From contig CM082587.2 of the NCBI GenBank assembly GCA_040954595.2, forward strand, positions 10,478,001-10,542,000: 64,000 nt of DNA, read 5' to 3'. The translations under genes and the position numbers were made by a program. The notes below the pieces were generated by a model, which did not search any database, was not told the DNA's origin, and saw nothing but the letters and a program-made list of their open reading frames with translations. The stretch is from Balanoglossus misakiensis (Eukaryota > Hemichordata). Below, piece by piece: positions 1-9,356 of this stretch. Numbering within the stretch: the stretch's first letter is position 1; each line of letters opens with the position of its first letter.

Positions 1-163
1 TAGATCCTGGGTATATTCTGACGCAAGTGATTCAATCCCCCCATTTAATTTATGTTTCCTGCAAATTTCTGTAAATGTTGGTAAATGAGCGTCATCACTT
101 TCAGAGTCACTGTCTGACAAGTAGCGGCTGGCAAGTGAATCTCTTTCACACACACGTTTCCAT
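1..163 (-). CDS. Internal exon of the SAP/SWIM-type gene, partial at window edge
   Basis: On the minus strand a pyrimidine-rich tract ending GTTTCAG (AG at 165-164) precedes a frame that stays open from 163 to the window edge. The frame begins TGG AAA CGT after one carried base, so it expects a donor exon with two bases left over. The peptide is acidic and Ser/Asp-rich near its start (a run around S-D-S-D-S-E-S-D-D) and then becomes basic. I recognise no domain in it. It is assigned to the same gene as the exons at 880-1,917 because it follows them on the same strand and has a good acceptor. The exact upstream donor is unresolved: the only phase-compatible GT sites in the previous exon are weak, so a small exon may be missing. 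The gene continues outside the window. Confidence 0.5.
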
Positions 164-879
164 CTGAAACAAAATATAAATATGTTGTCTGTGGTGTCGG
201 GTCCATCAGTGAAGTACACAACAGGTTGACTCAAAGAACAACTTTAATGCATGCACAACACGAGTCAGCAAAACTACAGAAGCGAGGCTTGATCATCGCC
301 GGGCATCATGGGAAATACAGGCCATGCAATGTAAACCATATGTGTAACAACTACTCATGCCAGGCTCATATGACTGGCGTGGTGCTACATGGTCCTAATT
401 CTTACCTTTTTTCAAGGTCATCTGGAATTGTTGCAGGCTTGTACATGCTAACTGTTGGTTGTGTCAGTTGAGAGCTCCTCTTTTTTCTAACATCGATCAG
501 TGTTCGAAATTCATAGGAAATATCAACCAGTCACCAGGACTGGCAACTTCAAAAAGTTGCCAGTCCTGCCAAAAACTTACCAGTCCTGATATTATGCCTT
601 ACAATTAAATGTAAATCAAATATAACTGAGAAGATATTACCTTATCTGTGAACAATTGAAGATGGGATGGAATCATATTTCTCTTAACATTACTTTGATT
701 TGATAATTTTCAAGCTTTTACATCATTGTTTCTTTTATTTGCAATACATGAACTGGGGAAAGTCTAAAAGATGCCATGATACCACTGGTCAACTCCCATG
801 TTTCAACCTGTCTGTCGGACTGGTAACATTTTATTTTTACCAGTCCTACAGAAAAACAACCAGTCTCGGACTGTCGGAC
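164..879 (-). other. Probable intron with CAGTCCTG/GGACTGG motifs
   Basis: No convincing coding exon is seen here. The stretch is marked by many copies of a short motif, ACCAGTCCT or its complement AGGACTGG, between about 520 and 870, in both orientations. Open frames in this region do not show splice borders or recognisable protein. Confidence 0.4.
536..567. repeat. Perfect 14-bp stem hairpin
   Basis: AGGACTGGCAACTT (536-549) and its exact reverse complement (554-567) are separated by a 4-base CAAA loop. It belongs to the cluster of CAGTCCTG motifs in this intron and may be a remnant of a foldback element. Confidence 0.75.
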
Positions 880-1060
880 AGGCTTTATTTCGTACACTGC
901 ATCGATGTCGTCCAGGAGCTGTGGTACCACAGACTTTTTGGGGCGGTCCCATTGACACTGGACATCAGTCCCAACCACAGTGTTTCTGTCCTGGTGTCGC
1001 TCGCCAAACGACCATTAGCCAAACAACATGGCGGCAACATGTTTGCACGCCTGGTCATCC
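880..1060 (-). CDS. SWIM zinc-finger exon (second half), with in-frame stop
   Basis: A minus-strand acceptor (CTTGTCACAG, AG at 1062-1061) leads into a frame that completes the SWIM-type finger begun in the exon at 1,221-1,360: the earlier exon gives CxC, and this one supplies CxH within the peptide A-C-K-H-V-A-A-M-L-F. Phase fits exactly (two bases carried in, one base used). After L-F-G the frame meets TAA (1017-1015), then stays open through a segment with C-Q-W-D-R-P-K-K, which resembles the conserved Cys/Trp/Pro segment that follows the SWIM finger in this kind of invertebrate protein. The continuing homology past the stop suggests a nonsense mutation rather than a true end. The 3' border of the exon is uncertain (somewhere near 870-900). 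Confidence 0.6.
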
Positions 1061-1220
1061 CTGTGACAAGAAATGCAGTTTTCATCAATGAATTGATTCA
1101 GCTAACTGTCTATAAAATGATATTGCCTGATAGTAAGTTTGAAAAAAAAATGATTACCGGGATGCATCATATTCGTACTTTGGTTATAAATGTGTGAAAT
1201 TGTATTTAGTTGCTACTTAC

Positions 1221-1360
1221 GCAGGGCATTCACAAGATGACGACATGATATTTGCTTCCTCTAAAATCACCCATAACTTGTACAGAGCTTGTTGTTCAGT
1301 TTCTCTGACACACACTCCTCTTACATATATAAATCTGTCATCGATCTTGTACATTTGTAC
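1221..1360 (-). CDS. SWIM zinc-finger exon (first half) of SAP/SWIM-type gene
   Basis: The exon lies between an acceptor CTTGTGTTAG (AG at 1362-1361) and a strong donor GTAAGT (first base at 1220). It is 140 nt, starts in phase 0 as required by the preceding exon, and ends with two spare bases used by the next exon. The peptide runs from V-Q-M-Y-K-I-D-D through a hydrophobic Y-K-L-W-V-I-L core and ends in S-C-E-C-P, the CxC half of a SWIM finger. The SWIM finger is a zinc-binding CxC...CxH module found in nucleic-acid or protein-binding contexts. The exon is too short to rise above background in a simple ORF scan, but the borders and phase on both sides are exact. Confidence 0.75.
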
Positions 1361-1721
1361 CTAACACAAGTGAAGTTGTCAAGAAGGAAAAAAAAGTTGG
1401 TCAAATTATGATGCAATGCATATAAGAACTTGGATTAAAACTGGGTCCAGCTCAGCGCTAGCAATGTGGGTTAACCCATATATAATGTGCTACATTATTC
1501 CTACACATCAATGATCATATGAAGCAAAGAATTCGTCAGGCTATCATCATTGCTTGATGTGTGCACAAGGGACTCAAAGCCAATGAGCCCACACAGGAGA
1601 TTCACTACAACTATAGTGTACAAGCATTTACATGTAAAGCAAACTGTACTCAAACTATTTTTCTATATACATTCTGAGATTCAAGCAAAAATGGGAAAAC
1701 AAGATACAAGTAGAAACTTAC
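1361..1721 (-). other. Intron between SAP/SWIM-gene exons
   Basis: AT-rich, no open frame or repeat of note. Bounded by the GTAAGT donor at 1721-1716 and the TTAG acceptor at 1362-1361. Confidence 0.6.
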
Positions 1722-1917
1722 TTTATTGACATGGCCATCATTATGTAGTTTCCATCCATCTGATAATTTGTAATTATTGATCATTGACTTACACCACCCA
1801 TTGGAAAATAAAAACATAATAACCCTTGGAAGTTCAACATCTGGTAAAAGGTTCAGATCATCTGTCCATTCCTTTACACTGTCAGGGTTAACCAGCAATC
1901 TCGCATCAGAGGTAGTT
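1722..1917 (-). CDS. Second exon of SAP/SWIM-type gene
   Basis: This 196-nt minus-strand exon has an acceptor TGTACAG (AG at 1919-1918) and a donor GTAAGT starting at 1721. Its first base completes the AGA codon opened by the exon at 11,379-11,620, and it ends in phase 0. The peptide includes V-K-E-W-T-D-D-L-N-L-L-P-D-V and N-G-W-C-K-S-M followed by a D-G-H-V-N segment. This arrangement, an acidic region after the SAP-like start and a D-G-H-V or S-G-H-V motif before the SWIM finger, is what I recall in uncharacterised invertebrate proteins with SAP and SWIM (often also YqaJ-type nuclease) domains. The molecular function of that family is not established. No stop or frameshift is visible. Confidence 0.75.
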
Positions 1918-2490
1918 CTGTACATCCAAAATGAAAATACAGTCAGATAAAAATATCATGAGCTAATATTTATTGACCATCGTTTAATTGTAAGCTTCTT
2001 GTAAAACTGTGATGCATGCACTCAAAGATTATGTAACTTTTGTGTGATATGCACGCAAAAAAAAAAAAAACATTGAAAGAAAACAGAACGGGCGAGGCTA
2101 GGACTCCGATCTGTAGGCGCTTTACATGCTGTAGCAGTATCGTACAGTGATGTAGGCCTACGTACGTGCGGTAACCCGAACCACAAACTGGATTGGGCAC
2201 ATGTCAGCTCTATAATTTATGCACGCAGAAACCATTAATGTCAGCTCTATAATTTATGCACGCAGAAACCATTGATGTCAGCTCTGTAATTTATGCACGC
2301 AGAAACCATTGATGTCAGCTCTATAATTTATGCACGCAGAAACCATTTAGATGACAACAAGTAGGGCTTTTTGCTGATACATGTAACACAAAAATTCGCT
2401 ACCTTGTATGTACTAATGCGTGGGGGGGGGGACCAACACTATCTCTTTCATGATGTTTATTTACTTCATTCGCTAGAGGGTGTGGGGCTA
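1918..2490 (-). other. 5' intron flank left of the transposon nest
   Basis: Intron sequence containing an A-run near 2,055, the four-copy tandem repeat at 2,201-2,348, and a G-run near 2,422. No exon seen. Confidence 0.5.
2201..2348. repeat. Tandem repeat, 37 bp x 4
   Basis: Four head-to-tail copies starting at 2201, 2238, 2275 and 2312, each beginning ATGTCAGCTCT and containing TTATGCACGCAGAAACC. Copies differ by only one or two bases. Confidence 0.9.
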
Positions 2491-2497
2491 GCTAGAC

Positions 2498-3491
2498 CAC
2501 GGGCGTCATGGAACAATAAAGTGTATGGATAATTTAGCATAGGCCTAAACGAACACACAATAAATTATTTCGTGTTTTTTTTATGTGAACGAGAACTACA
2601 CTCACGAACGGCCTAGCTACAGCTGGACTTGCAAAATATGCGAGCGAACGCACTAGCGCCGGACTTGCAAAATATGCGAGTGAACGCACTAGCGCCGCGT
2701 TCCGCGGAAGTGATGGAGCAATCTACAACCGCACGCGCGCACGCGTCCGGCCCAGCGCGCGCGACAGACGATCGTACGACTCCGTTGCTAGCCAGGACAG
2801 ACGCGTTCGTATACAGTGTATGTACTGATGTAAGGAAGGGTATGCAATCGCTCTCATCATGCTCATGGAGTCTGGCGACGTGCGTTACCAAAAAGGGGGG
2901 ACAGGGGGGACACTTTGTTCTACGGAGCAGAGAGTGCCATCGAAGTGTAGTCAGTAATTTTCATTTTTGCTTAGAATGTGTCTTGAAAAGTGTTGGATTA
3001 ATCATGAATAAAAAACGGAAAACCTGAAAAATACAACAAATCCGTATACAAAACCATTGCGAATCTGGTGACCGGAAGTGCCGTGTTCGATCGCCGGGTT
3101 TTATATCATGTGTATGAAACTATGCGTGAGCTCAGCTCAGCTCCTCCCAGTCATGGTGGACGTTGTTCATGTGCATCACTGTTATATTTGCTATGATTTT
3201 TTTTTCATGAAACAGTATGTCCTATGTATACCTTTCAGAGAGAAATTTGCGACATCGCCCAAACGCCATTTTACGTCGGTAACGCACGTCCCCAGGACGA
3301 GTGACACTTTTCGATCGATAATATCTCGAATGTTCGACCGACTTTTGAAAATTGAAAAGCCAGACATTAGGTTTCTATCTAATCTAAAACGCATACTCTG
3401 GTTTGGTAACGATCTTCTTCGTAATAGTTGCCAAATGGCGGTGGGCTGAAAATTCGTTTTATACCCTGTATATATGTGTACTCACGTAGAG
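2498..3491. repeat. Internal unit A of the composite element
   Basis: Direct-repeat partner of 3,492-4,176 plus 9,587-9,842. It contains a duplicated 37-bp stretch (GGACTTGCAAAATATGCGAG, twice) that is single in unit B, an AT-rich segment, and a CpG-rich GC patch around 2,700-2,770 despite the AT-rich surroundings. The frames over it are not supported as genes. Confidence 0.8.
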
Positions 3492-4176
3492 CACGGGCGT
3501 CATGGAACAATAAAGTGTATGGGTAATTTAGCATAGGCCTAAACGAACACACAATAAATTATTTCCTTTTTTTATGTGAACGAGAACTACACTCACGAAC
3601 GGCCTAGCTACAGCTGGACTCGCAAAATATGCGAGCGAACGCACTAGCGCCGCCGAACGCGGAAGTGATGGAGCAATCTACAACCGCACGGCGCACGCGC
3701 CAGGCCCAGCGCGCGCGGCAGACGATCGTACGACTCCGTTGCTAGCCAGGACGTACAGACGCGTTCGTATACAGTGTATGTTAGGAAGGGTATGCAATCG
3801 CTCATATGGAGTCTGGGGACGTGCGTTACCAAAAAGGGGGGACAGGGGGGACACTTCTTTCTACGGAGCAGAGTGCCATCGAAGTGTAGTCAATAATTTT
3901 CACTTTTGCTTAGAATGTGTCTTGAAAAGTGTTGGATTGATCATGAATAAAAAACGGAAAACGTGAAAAATACAACAAATCCGTATACAAAACCATTGCG
4001 AATCTGGTGACCGGAAGTGCCGTGTTCGATCGCTGGGTTTTATATCATGTGTATGAAACTATGCGTGTGAGCTCAGCTCAGCTCCTCCCAGTCATGATGG
4101 ACGTTGTTCATGTGCATCACTGTTATATTTGCTATGATTTTTTTGCATGAAAACAGTATGTCCTATGTATACCTTT

Positions 4177-4406
4177 TGTTAAGGGGGGAAATTATAGGAA
4201 AGCACACACCAGCCAACGGTATCGTTTCAGTCAGTATATTCTGGAAAACGGGAACTCGTAACGTCAACATGTACACAAGGGAACTCGCCCCAAAACACCA
4301 CACACAAAAGCAATAATTCCGCCCGACTCAAGAGGGCGCCTGAACACGCGAGGTCAGGGGTCAAGTCCTTTCAACAAGTCCAATGTTTATAATCGTACCC
4401 TTATCA
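4177..4406 (-). repeat. 3' LTR of the gypsy element
   Basis: 230 bp, bounded by TGTTAAGG and CCTTATCA (TG...CA, with a short inverted repeat). Matches 9357-9586 at every base I compared. Confidence 0.95.
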
Positions 4407-4418
4407 CTCCTCCGCCCT
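4407..4418 (-). other. Polypurine tract
   Basis: AGGGCGGAGGAG on the minus strand, directly next to the 3' LTR; the expected plus-strand primer of an LTR retrotransposon, with one pyrimidine in it. Confidence 0.8.
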
Positions 4419-4544
4419 AAACTACGGCAATTCAAAACATTGAAACAGCATGCAATTGAATGTTTGTGCTAATCACTAAAAGTTTATCAGTTGTAACAAG
4501 TGTCATTTGAGAAAGTATCATGCACAACATGGTCCAACAACAAT

Positions 4545-7238
4545 TCAGTCACTGTCTTCGCTCATACAATAATCCTGGTGCCACTGGGGTGTACGACGCA
4601 TCCGTTGTGGTCTTTGCACTTCTGCATCTCCCAACTGCTCCAGTGGATGTCCATCATCAGAGTGTATATTTGCACCGTCCAGATGATCGACTTCACTATC
4701 AGACTCCGAGTACGGCAAACATACGGGTGTTTCTGGCTCCTCCTCTGAATTCTCAGTTTCATCACTTGCCTCGGAACTGCTATAACACTGGGAGAGGTGA
4801 GGCGGCCTTTCCTGGTGTCTTTTCAAACGCTTATGGTTCACTATTTTGAATTTTCCGTGAACACCGATTGGTCGTAATTGGTAGGTTGTTTGTCCAGTAC
4901 GACTGTTGACAATGTAGGGTCCTTGCCAACGTTCTCCAACTAGTTTCTTAGAGAGTCCCTTTCTTTTCTTCGGATTGAATATCCACACTTTCTCCCCCAC
5001 CGAAAATGGCCTGAAATGTACTTGTGGTTCCTGGCGCTTGTGTCGAGTCTCATGTTCGGCCAGTATTCTTCTCCTCCCCGTTTCATGAATCCTCTTGAGA
5101 TTGTCCAACCGTTTCGAGTAATCTTCCACACCTCTCCTCCTTCTATGCGCAGATGTCGCTGGGGATAAGAAATCTGCCTTGTTGCGAGCTTCATATCCAA
5201 ACAGCATGTAGTATGGCGTTTCCTGTGTAACACTACTCTCAACTGTTCTGATAGCAGACAGCGCAGTTGGGAGTTTGTCATCCCAGTCTGTCTGATCAGC
5301 CGCTTCAATCATCATAGACAGACGTTCTGCAGTCGTCTTGTTCATCCGTTCAACTTGGCCATTGCCGCGTGGATTGTACGGTGAACTGCGCGTGCGTTGA
5401 ATACCCAGCCGTTGACACAACTCCTTCAAGACACAAGCTTCAAAGTTTTTCCCTTGGTCCGAATGTAACCCTTCAGGTATTCCATATCGACAAACAATCT
5501 CATCATATATTACGGCCGCTGTTGTTTTGGCTGTCTCATCAGGCACTGCGAATGCTTCTACCCATTTACTGATTGGGTCTGTTAGCGAAAAGATGTATCT
5601 GTTTCCACGTGGTGTCTTAGGTAAAGGTCCTGCAAAATCCATGTGCCACCACTGAAGGGGTCGATCAGGAATTGGTAAATCACCTTCAGGTGGGCGGTCA
5701 GGTATAGTTGGAGTTTTGCGCTGTAAGCATGACTGACATGAGCGACACCACAAATTGACATCTCTTTTCCAGTGAAACCAGAAATACCTTGAACCGACGG
5801 CTGATTTTGTTTTAGCTGGTCCAAAGTGTCCAAGTTCGTCATGAAGTGCTGTGAGTACACGCTCTACTTCTGTCTGTGGAATAACAACTTGTTCTACTGG
5901 CATGTCCCCCTTCTTTGTCTTGAGAACCAACAAATCGTCACGGAAGTCCAACATTTTCCCATCCTTGACAAGGAAACTGTTGACATGGTTTGGAATGTTT
6001 CTGGGTTTTGTGCCATCCTTTACCCAACGACGCATTATGCCAACATGTTGATCATTTTGCTGTAGTCTGACTAGTTCGTCTATCGTCCAAATGCCAGCCA
6101 AAGTAACTGCATGAACATGTGGTGCTCTTGACAATGCATCAGCCACAGTCATCAACTTCCCTGGCCTGTGTGAAATTGTGAAGTCGTAGTTGTCTAGTGT
6201 TACCCGCCAACGTGCTAGCTTTCCTTTAGGTTGCTTCAGTTGCCGTAGGTACGTCAGGGGTTTGTGATCCGTTATCACAGTAAAAGGTCTCCCTTTCAAG
6301 TACATGCCAAATTTCTCGAGGGCCCATACAACACCAAGGCATTCTTTCTCTGTTGCTGAGTAGTTCTTTTCTGCCTTGTTCAACGCTCTAGACGCATATT
6401 CTATGACATGGCCACCTTGGCAAAGGAGTGCACCCAAACCGATATCACTGGCGTCAGTCTCAACGACAAAGTCTTCTGTGAAACATGGATATACCAACAC
6501 AGGGTATGACATCAGCTTTTCTCTCAGTTGATCAAATGCATTCTGACAAGCATTGGTCCAGTTATAACCTACATTTTTCTGGGTGAGTTCATGTAGGGGA
6601 TGAGCTATGTCTGCAAATGTGTTGATGAAACGTCGATAATACGACGCCATACCTAAGAAGCGACGCAACTCGGCAACAGACTGTGGTCTTGGGTAATTTG
6701 AAATCGCAGATACTTTGTCTGGGTCCGGTTGTATGCCCTCTTCGCCAACAATATAGCCTAGGTACTTCACCTGCTTCCGAGCAAAAACACACTTCTCCAC
6801 ATTCAATTTCAAGCAAGCTGCACGAAGCTTTCCAAACACTATTCGCAGGTGCTCCAGGTGCTCATCAAAACTGCTCGAAAATACAATGACATCATCAAGG
6901 TAGATTAACACTATCTCCCAGTTCAGTTCGCTAAAAACTGATGTCATAAGTCTCTGAAAAGTTGCAGGGGCTCCCTTGAGCCCAAAGGGCATGGTGTTGA
7001 ACTCAAACAAGCCTCTGTGACAGGCAAATGCTGTTTTGTGGCGGTCCGATTCCTTCCCAGGTAACTGCCAATACCCCTTCGCTAAATCAAGTGTGGTGAA
7101 TATCTTTGCCCCGCCAAGTGCTGCTAGACTGTCATCAATTCGTGGAATCGGAAATGAATCGCCAACAGTTACTTCATTTAACTGTCGAAAATCAACACAG
7201 AAGCGTGTTGAGCCATTCTGCTTCTTCACAAGTACCAA
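4545..7238 (-). CDS. pol: Gypsy reverse transcriptase, RNase H and integrase
   Basis: 897 open residues, in the +1 frame relative to the protease frame. The listed start is only where the frame becomes recognisable (V-L-V-K-K), not a true initiator. RT: Y-L-D-D catalytic motif at 113-116, preceded by the M-P-F-G-L segment at 83-87. RNase H: T-D-A-S at 261-264 (D262), E298, T-D-H-K at 323-326 (D324) and D367. Integrase: HHCC zinc region (H466, H471, C501, C504), then D534, D594 and E630 with exactly 35 residues between the last two (DD35E). A GPY motif at 773-775 marks the C-terminal GPY/F DNA-binding region. I see no clear chromodomain; the tail is acidic and Ser/Glu-rich. No internal stops, so the enzyme part is intact apart from the upstream frame break. 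Confidence 0.95.
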   Translation of the reverse strand: MVLVKKQNGSTRFCVDFRQLNEVTVGDSFPIPRIDDSLAALGGAKIFTTLDLAKGYWQLPGKESDRHKTAFACHRGLFEFNTMPFGLKGAPATFQRLMTSVFSELNWEIVLIYLDDVIVFSSSFDEHLEHLRIVFGKLRAACLKLNVEKCVFARKQVKYLGYIVGEEGIQPDPDKVSAISNYPRPQSVAELRRFLGMASYYRRFINTFADIAHPLHELTQKNVGYNWTNACQNAFDQLREKLMSYPVLVYPCFTEDFVVETDASDIGLGALLCQGGHVIEYASRALNKAEKNYSATEKECLGVVWALEKFGMYLKGRPFTVITDHKPLTYLRQLKQPKGKLARWRVTLDNYDFTISHRPGKLMTVADALSRAPHVHAVTLAGIWTIDELVRLQQNDQHVGIMRRWVKDGTKPRNIPNHVNSFLVKDGKMLDFRDDLLVLKTKKGDMPVEQVVIPQTEVERVLTALHDELGHFGPAKTKSAVGSRYFWFHWKRDVNLWCRSCQSCLQRKTPTIPDRPPEGDLPIPDRPLQWWHMDFAGPLPKTPRGNRYIFSLTDPISKWVEAFAVPDETAKTTAAVIYDEIVCRYGIPEGLHSDQGKNFEACVLKELCQRLGIQRTRSSPYNPRGNGQVERMNKTTAERLSMMIEAADQTDWDDKLPTALSAIRTVESSVTQETPYYMLFGYEARNKADFLSPATSAHRRRRGVEDYSKRLDNLKRIHETGRRRILAEHETRHKRQEPQVHFRPFSVGEKVWIFNPKKRKGLSKKLVGERWQGPYIVNSRTGQTTYQLRPIGVHGKFKIVNHKRLKRHQERPPHLSQCYSSSEASDETENSEEEPETPVCLPYSESDSEVDHLDGANIHSDDGHPLEQLGDAEVQRPQRMRRTPQWHQDYCMSEDSD

Positions 7239-8418
7239 AGGGCGAGCTCGACCATGGGCTATGGCTCGGTCTGATCACATTTGCCTTCAGACCATCCTGT
7301 ATGAAGTTCTCCACCTCATGCAGTTTGTTGAAGGGCACACGTCGTGGCGGTTGAGCAGTAGGAGCTGCCTGGCCTGTAGGAATTTCATGTTCTATCTTAT
7401 CAGTCAACCCCAGTTCTCCTTCGACTGAAAACACATCACTATTTGATTGAATCAGTTTATACAGTCGGTGTTTTTCACTCCCTGTAATGTCAGCTTCGCT
7501 AGCAAAAGAACGTGCCATTTTATCCACTTTTGCTGCTCTCTGTGCTTTTGTAGTCTTTGAAGTCACAGCCTGAACTGCTGGTGTATCGCAAATGTTTGTG
7601 GAAAATGTACCAATAGTGGATCCTGCAGCAATTTCACAAGTAGTGTTGGATGGGTTGGTCATGTGCATTAGAACTTTGCTTCCGGTACGTATTACATCTA
7701 ACACTCGTCCACAACCAATGCCCATACGTTCACTTCCTTCGGAACCTGCTGATTCAACAATACCAACTGTCCCTGGACTCAAGTTATACTCCACTGTGCC
7801 TTCAATCACACACATATGCCGTGGCAAAACAGTGATTGGCTCTTTGGCTTGGATGCGACAGATTGTTGGCTGTTGTGGACGCATGTCCGTTTTACATTCA
7901 TTATGCCTTGATCTGCCCAGTCTCTGTGATTTCTCGCCATGTGACAGTGAACTTGAATCGTAGTAAACATCAGTCCCAATTGACAAATGGATTGGCAATG
8001 AAGGGAAAATATCCATGCCAATGATGGCTGGGTATGTTGAATGTTTGACTACGGTAAATCGGTGCTGGCTGACTTTATGTTTACCGACGTGGCAGTCTGT
8101 CACAATATCACATACAGTTCCAAGACTGCTCCCATTCGCTCCTTGGGGGTTATAAAGTGGGGGTAAAAGAGTTCCTTGGGCTCCTTCAATCAATGTATCA
8201 ACAACAACACTTATCTGGGCACCAGTGTCTATCAACCACGTACATTTCTTTCCTCCAATAAATCCTTCAATCTCAATACCATTCGGTAGTGGTCCCGCCA
8301 GTGATGCAACAGACACAACAGGTTCGGTCAGCTGGTTTCTTGCTGAAGGAGACTGACCACCACCTCCAGCCCTTAGAAGTTTCCCGGATGTGTTTGCACT
8401 GGTGCCGGTGCTGTACAT
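7192..8418 (-). CDS. pro: Gypsy protease and start of Pol (broken before RT)
   Basis: A 408-residue frame in the -1 frame relative to gag. Translation probably enters it by frameshifting, so the nominal start at 8418 is not meaningful. An aspartic protease active site, I-D-T-G-A, is at residues 63-67 within a typical retropepsin setting (preceded by K-C-T-W-L). The frame then continues through the usual protease-RT connector to the S-P-W-S-S motif that opens the RT domain, and then shifts out of frame into a short non-homologous tail ending at 7192. In related elements protease and RT are continuous, so the end looks like a one-base lesion in the CCC-TTT stretch near 7,240-7,245. Confidence 0.88.
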   Translation of the reverse strand: MYSTGTSANTSGKLLRAGGGGQSPSARNQLTEPVVSVASLAGPLPNGIEIEGFIGGKKCTWLIDTGAQISVVVDTLIEGAQGTLLPPLYNPQGANGSSLGTVCDIVTDCHVGKHKVSQHRFTVVKHSTYPAIIGMDIFPSLPIHLSIGTDVYYDSSSLSHGEKSQRLGRSRHNECKTDMRPQQPTICRIQAKEPITVLPRHMCVIEGTVEYNLSPGTVGIVESAGSEGSERMGIGCGRVLDVIRTGSKVLMHMTNPSNTTCEIAAGSTIGTFSTNICDTPAVQAVTSKTTKAQRAAKVDKMARSFASEADITGSEKHRLYKLIQSNSDVFSVEGELGLTDKIEHEIPTGQAAPTAQPPRRVPFNKLHEVENFIQDGLKANVIRPSHSPWSSSPFGTCEEAEWLNTLLC

Positions 8419-9239
8419 TCAGCAGCACGATGGCCAACCTGCTGACATCTGTGACACAGGCCCCGAAACCTGTTCAATGCTCCTACCGGACCTCGCTGAC
8501 CAGCACGGCAATTCCGGGCAATATGGCCAGTTTTACCACATGTGTAACAGGTTCGTGGTGTCCTCTGATTATAACCATTTCTGTTCTGTTGTTGTTGTGT
8601 TTGTATTGCAGCAACTGTACCTGCCAGCTTTGCCTGTCCGGTTGCAAGTTCGTCTAACTTTTTGAGCAGTTCATCAGTAACAACAGCATCCTCAGTGTTA
8701 TTTGCAGCGCCACTTTCAACTATTCTGATTGAAGAGGAATCTCTCTCCAACTGTACAGCTCGTTTCACTAAGTCATCTAAAGTCTCCTTTTCAGTTGTTA
8801 TCCAGGACAGTTTCCTGCTTATGTCACCACGTAATGCTGTACGGAAATGAGCAACTGCCAGTGTTAGGCGCGTTGTTTCATCTTTGACCTCGGGATAGGC
8901 ACGAGAAACAAGGTCTATGATGGCAAATTTCAACTCTTGTGCTGACTCACCAGCTTTTTGCTTGCGTTCTGCCAGTTCTTGCTGATACTGTGTCGTTGTT
9001 TTCATCGACTTGAACCGATCTTTTAGGGCTTTTGACGCATTTTCAAATGTATTTGTCTGGCTGGCTTGCAGTTGCGTGAAAAAGTTCTTAGGCTCACCCT
9101 TCAAAGACAAATGGAGGCTGGCTACTTTCTTCCGTTCATCTGTAACATCTTTGGCAACAAAGTATGCCTCCACCTGACAAATATGGCTCTCAATCTCCGT
9201 ACCATCACTCCCATCCCAAGTCATCAACGTGGCCGCCAT
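8373..9239 (-). CDS. gag: Gypsy Gag polyprotein
   Basis: 288 residues, starting at the first ATG after the primer binding site (about 100 nt downstream of it). Gag forms the cytoplasmic particle that packages element RNA. Residues 1-170 are a helical capsid-like region of the retrotransposon-gag type (a W at residue 8, an L-K-G-E-P motif near 46-50, R-T-A-L-R-G near 133). A Gln-rich linker around 213-220 follows. Two CCHC zinc knuckles lie near the C terminus: C231, C234, H239, C244 and C262, C265, H270, C275, which would bind RNA. The frame ends two codons after a GGGAAAC heptamer and overlaps the protease frame by 46 nt in the -1 frame. It is intact. Confidence 0.93.
   Translation of the reverse strand: MAATLMTWDGSDGTEIESHICQVEAYFVAKDVTDERKKVASLHLSLKGEPKNFFTQLQASQTNTFENASKALKDRFKSMKTTTQYQQELAERKQKAGESAQELKFAIIDLVSRAYPEVKDETTRLTLAVAHFRTALRGDISRKLSWITTEKETLDDLVKRAVQLERDSSSIRIVESGAANNTEDAVVTDELLKKLDELATGQAKLAGTVAAIQTQQQQNRNGYNQRTPRTCYTCGKTGHIARNCRAGQRGPVGALNRFRGLCHRCQQVGHRAAECTAPAPVQTHPGNF
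8379..8385 (-). promoter_or_regulatory. Probable -1 ribosomal frameshift site between gag and pro
   Basis: The minus strand reads G GGA AAC in the gag frame, the X XXY YYZ slippery form, immediately before TTC TAA. Slipping back one base puts the ribosome in the protease frame, which is open across this point. A GC-rich stretch with possible GCTG/CAGC and GAG/CTC pairings follows within about 35 nt and could form the stimulatory structure; I have not folded it. Confidence 0.75.
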
Positions 9240-9337
9240 TTTGTGTTGAATGCTACACTTCTTCTGAACCGCGGGTAATGTCGATCAGTCTGGTACAGTC
9301 CCAACAAAGAAGTAACGGCCCTTCCAGTCACAGCACT

Positions 9338-9355
9338 ATCCCACCGCTGCCACCA
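9338..9355 (-). other. Primer binding site, tRNA-Leu type
   Basis: One base inside the 5' LTR the minus strand reads TGGTGGCAGCGGTGGGAT, an 18-nt complement to a tRNA 3' end of the form ATCCCACCGCTGCCACCA. As far as I recall this is the 3' end of animal tRNA-Leu of the AAG/TAG group. It would prime minus-strand DNA synthesis. Confidence 0.85.
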
Positions 9356-9356
9356 A

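Noticed and set aside
2613-3027. Possible gene in the CpG-rich part of the composite element
   Set aside because: The frame is not kept in the second copy (3,640-3,970), which has indels, and no domain is visible.
4520-9278. Plus-strand frames inside the gypsy element
   Set aside because: They are antisense shadows of gag, pro and pol and carry no motifs.
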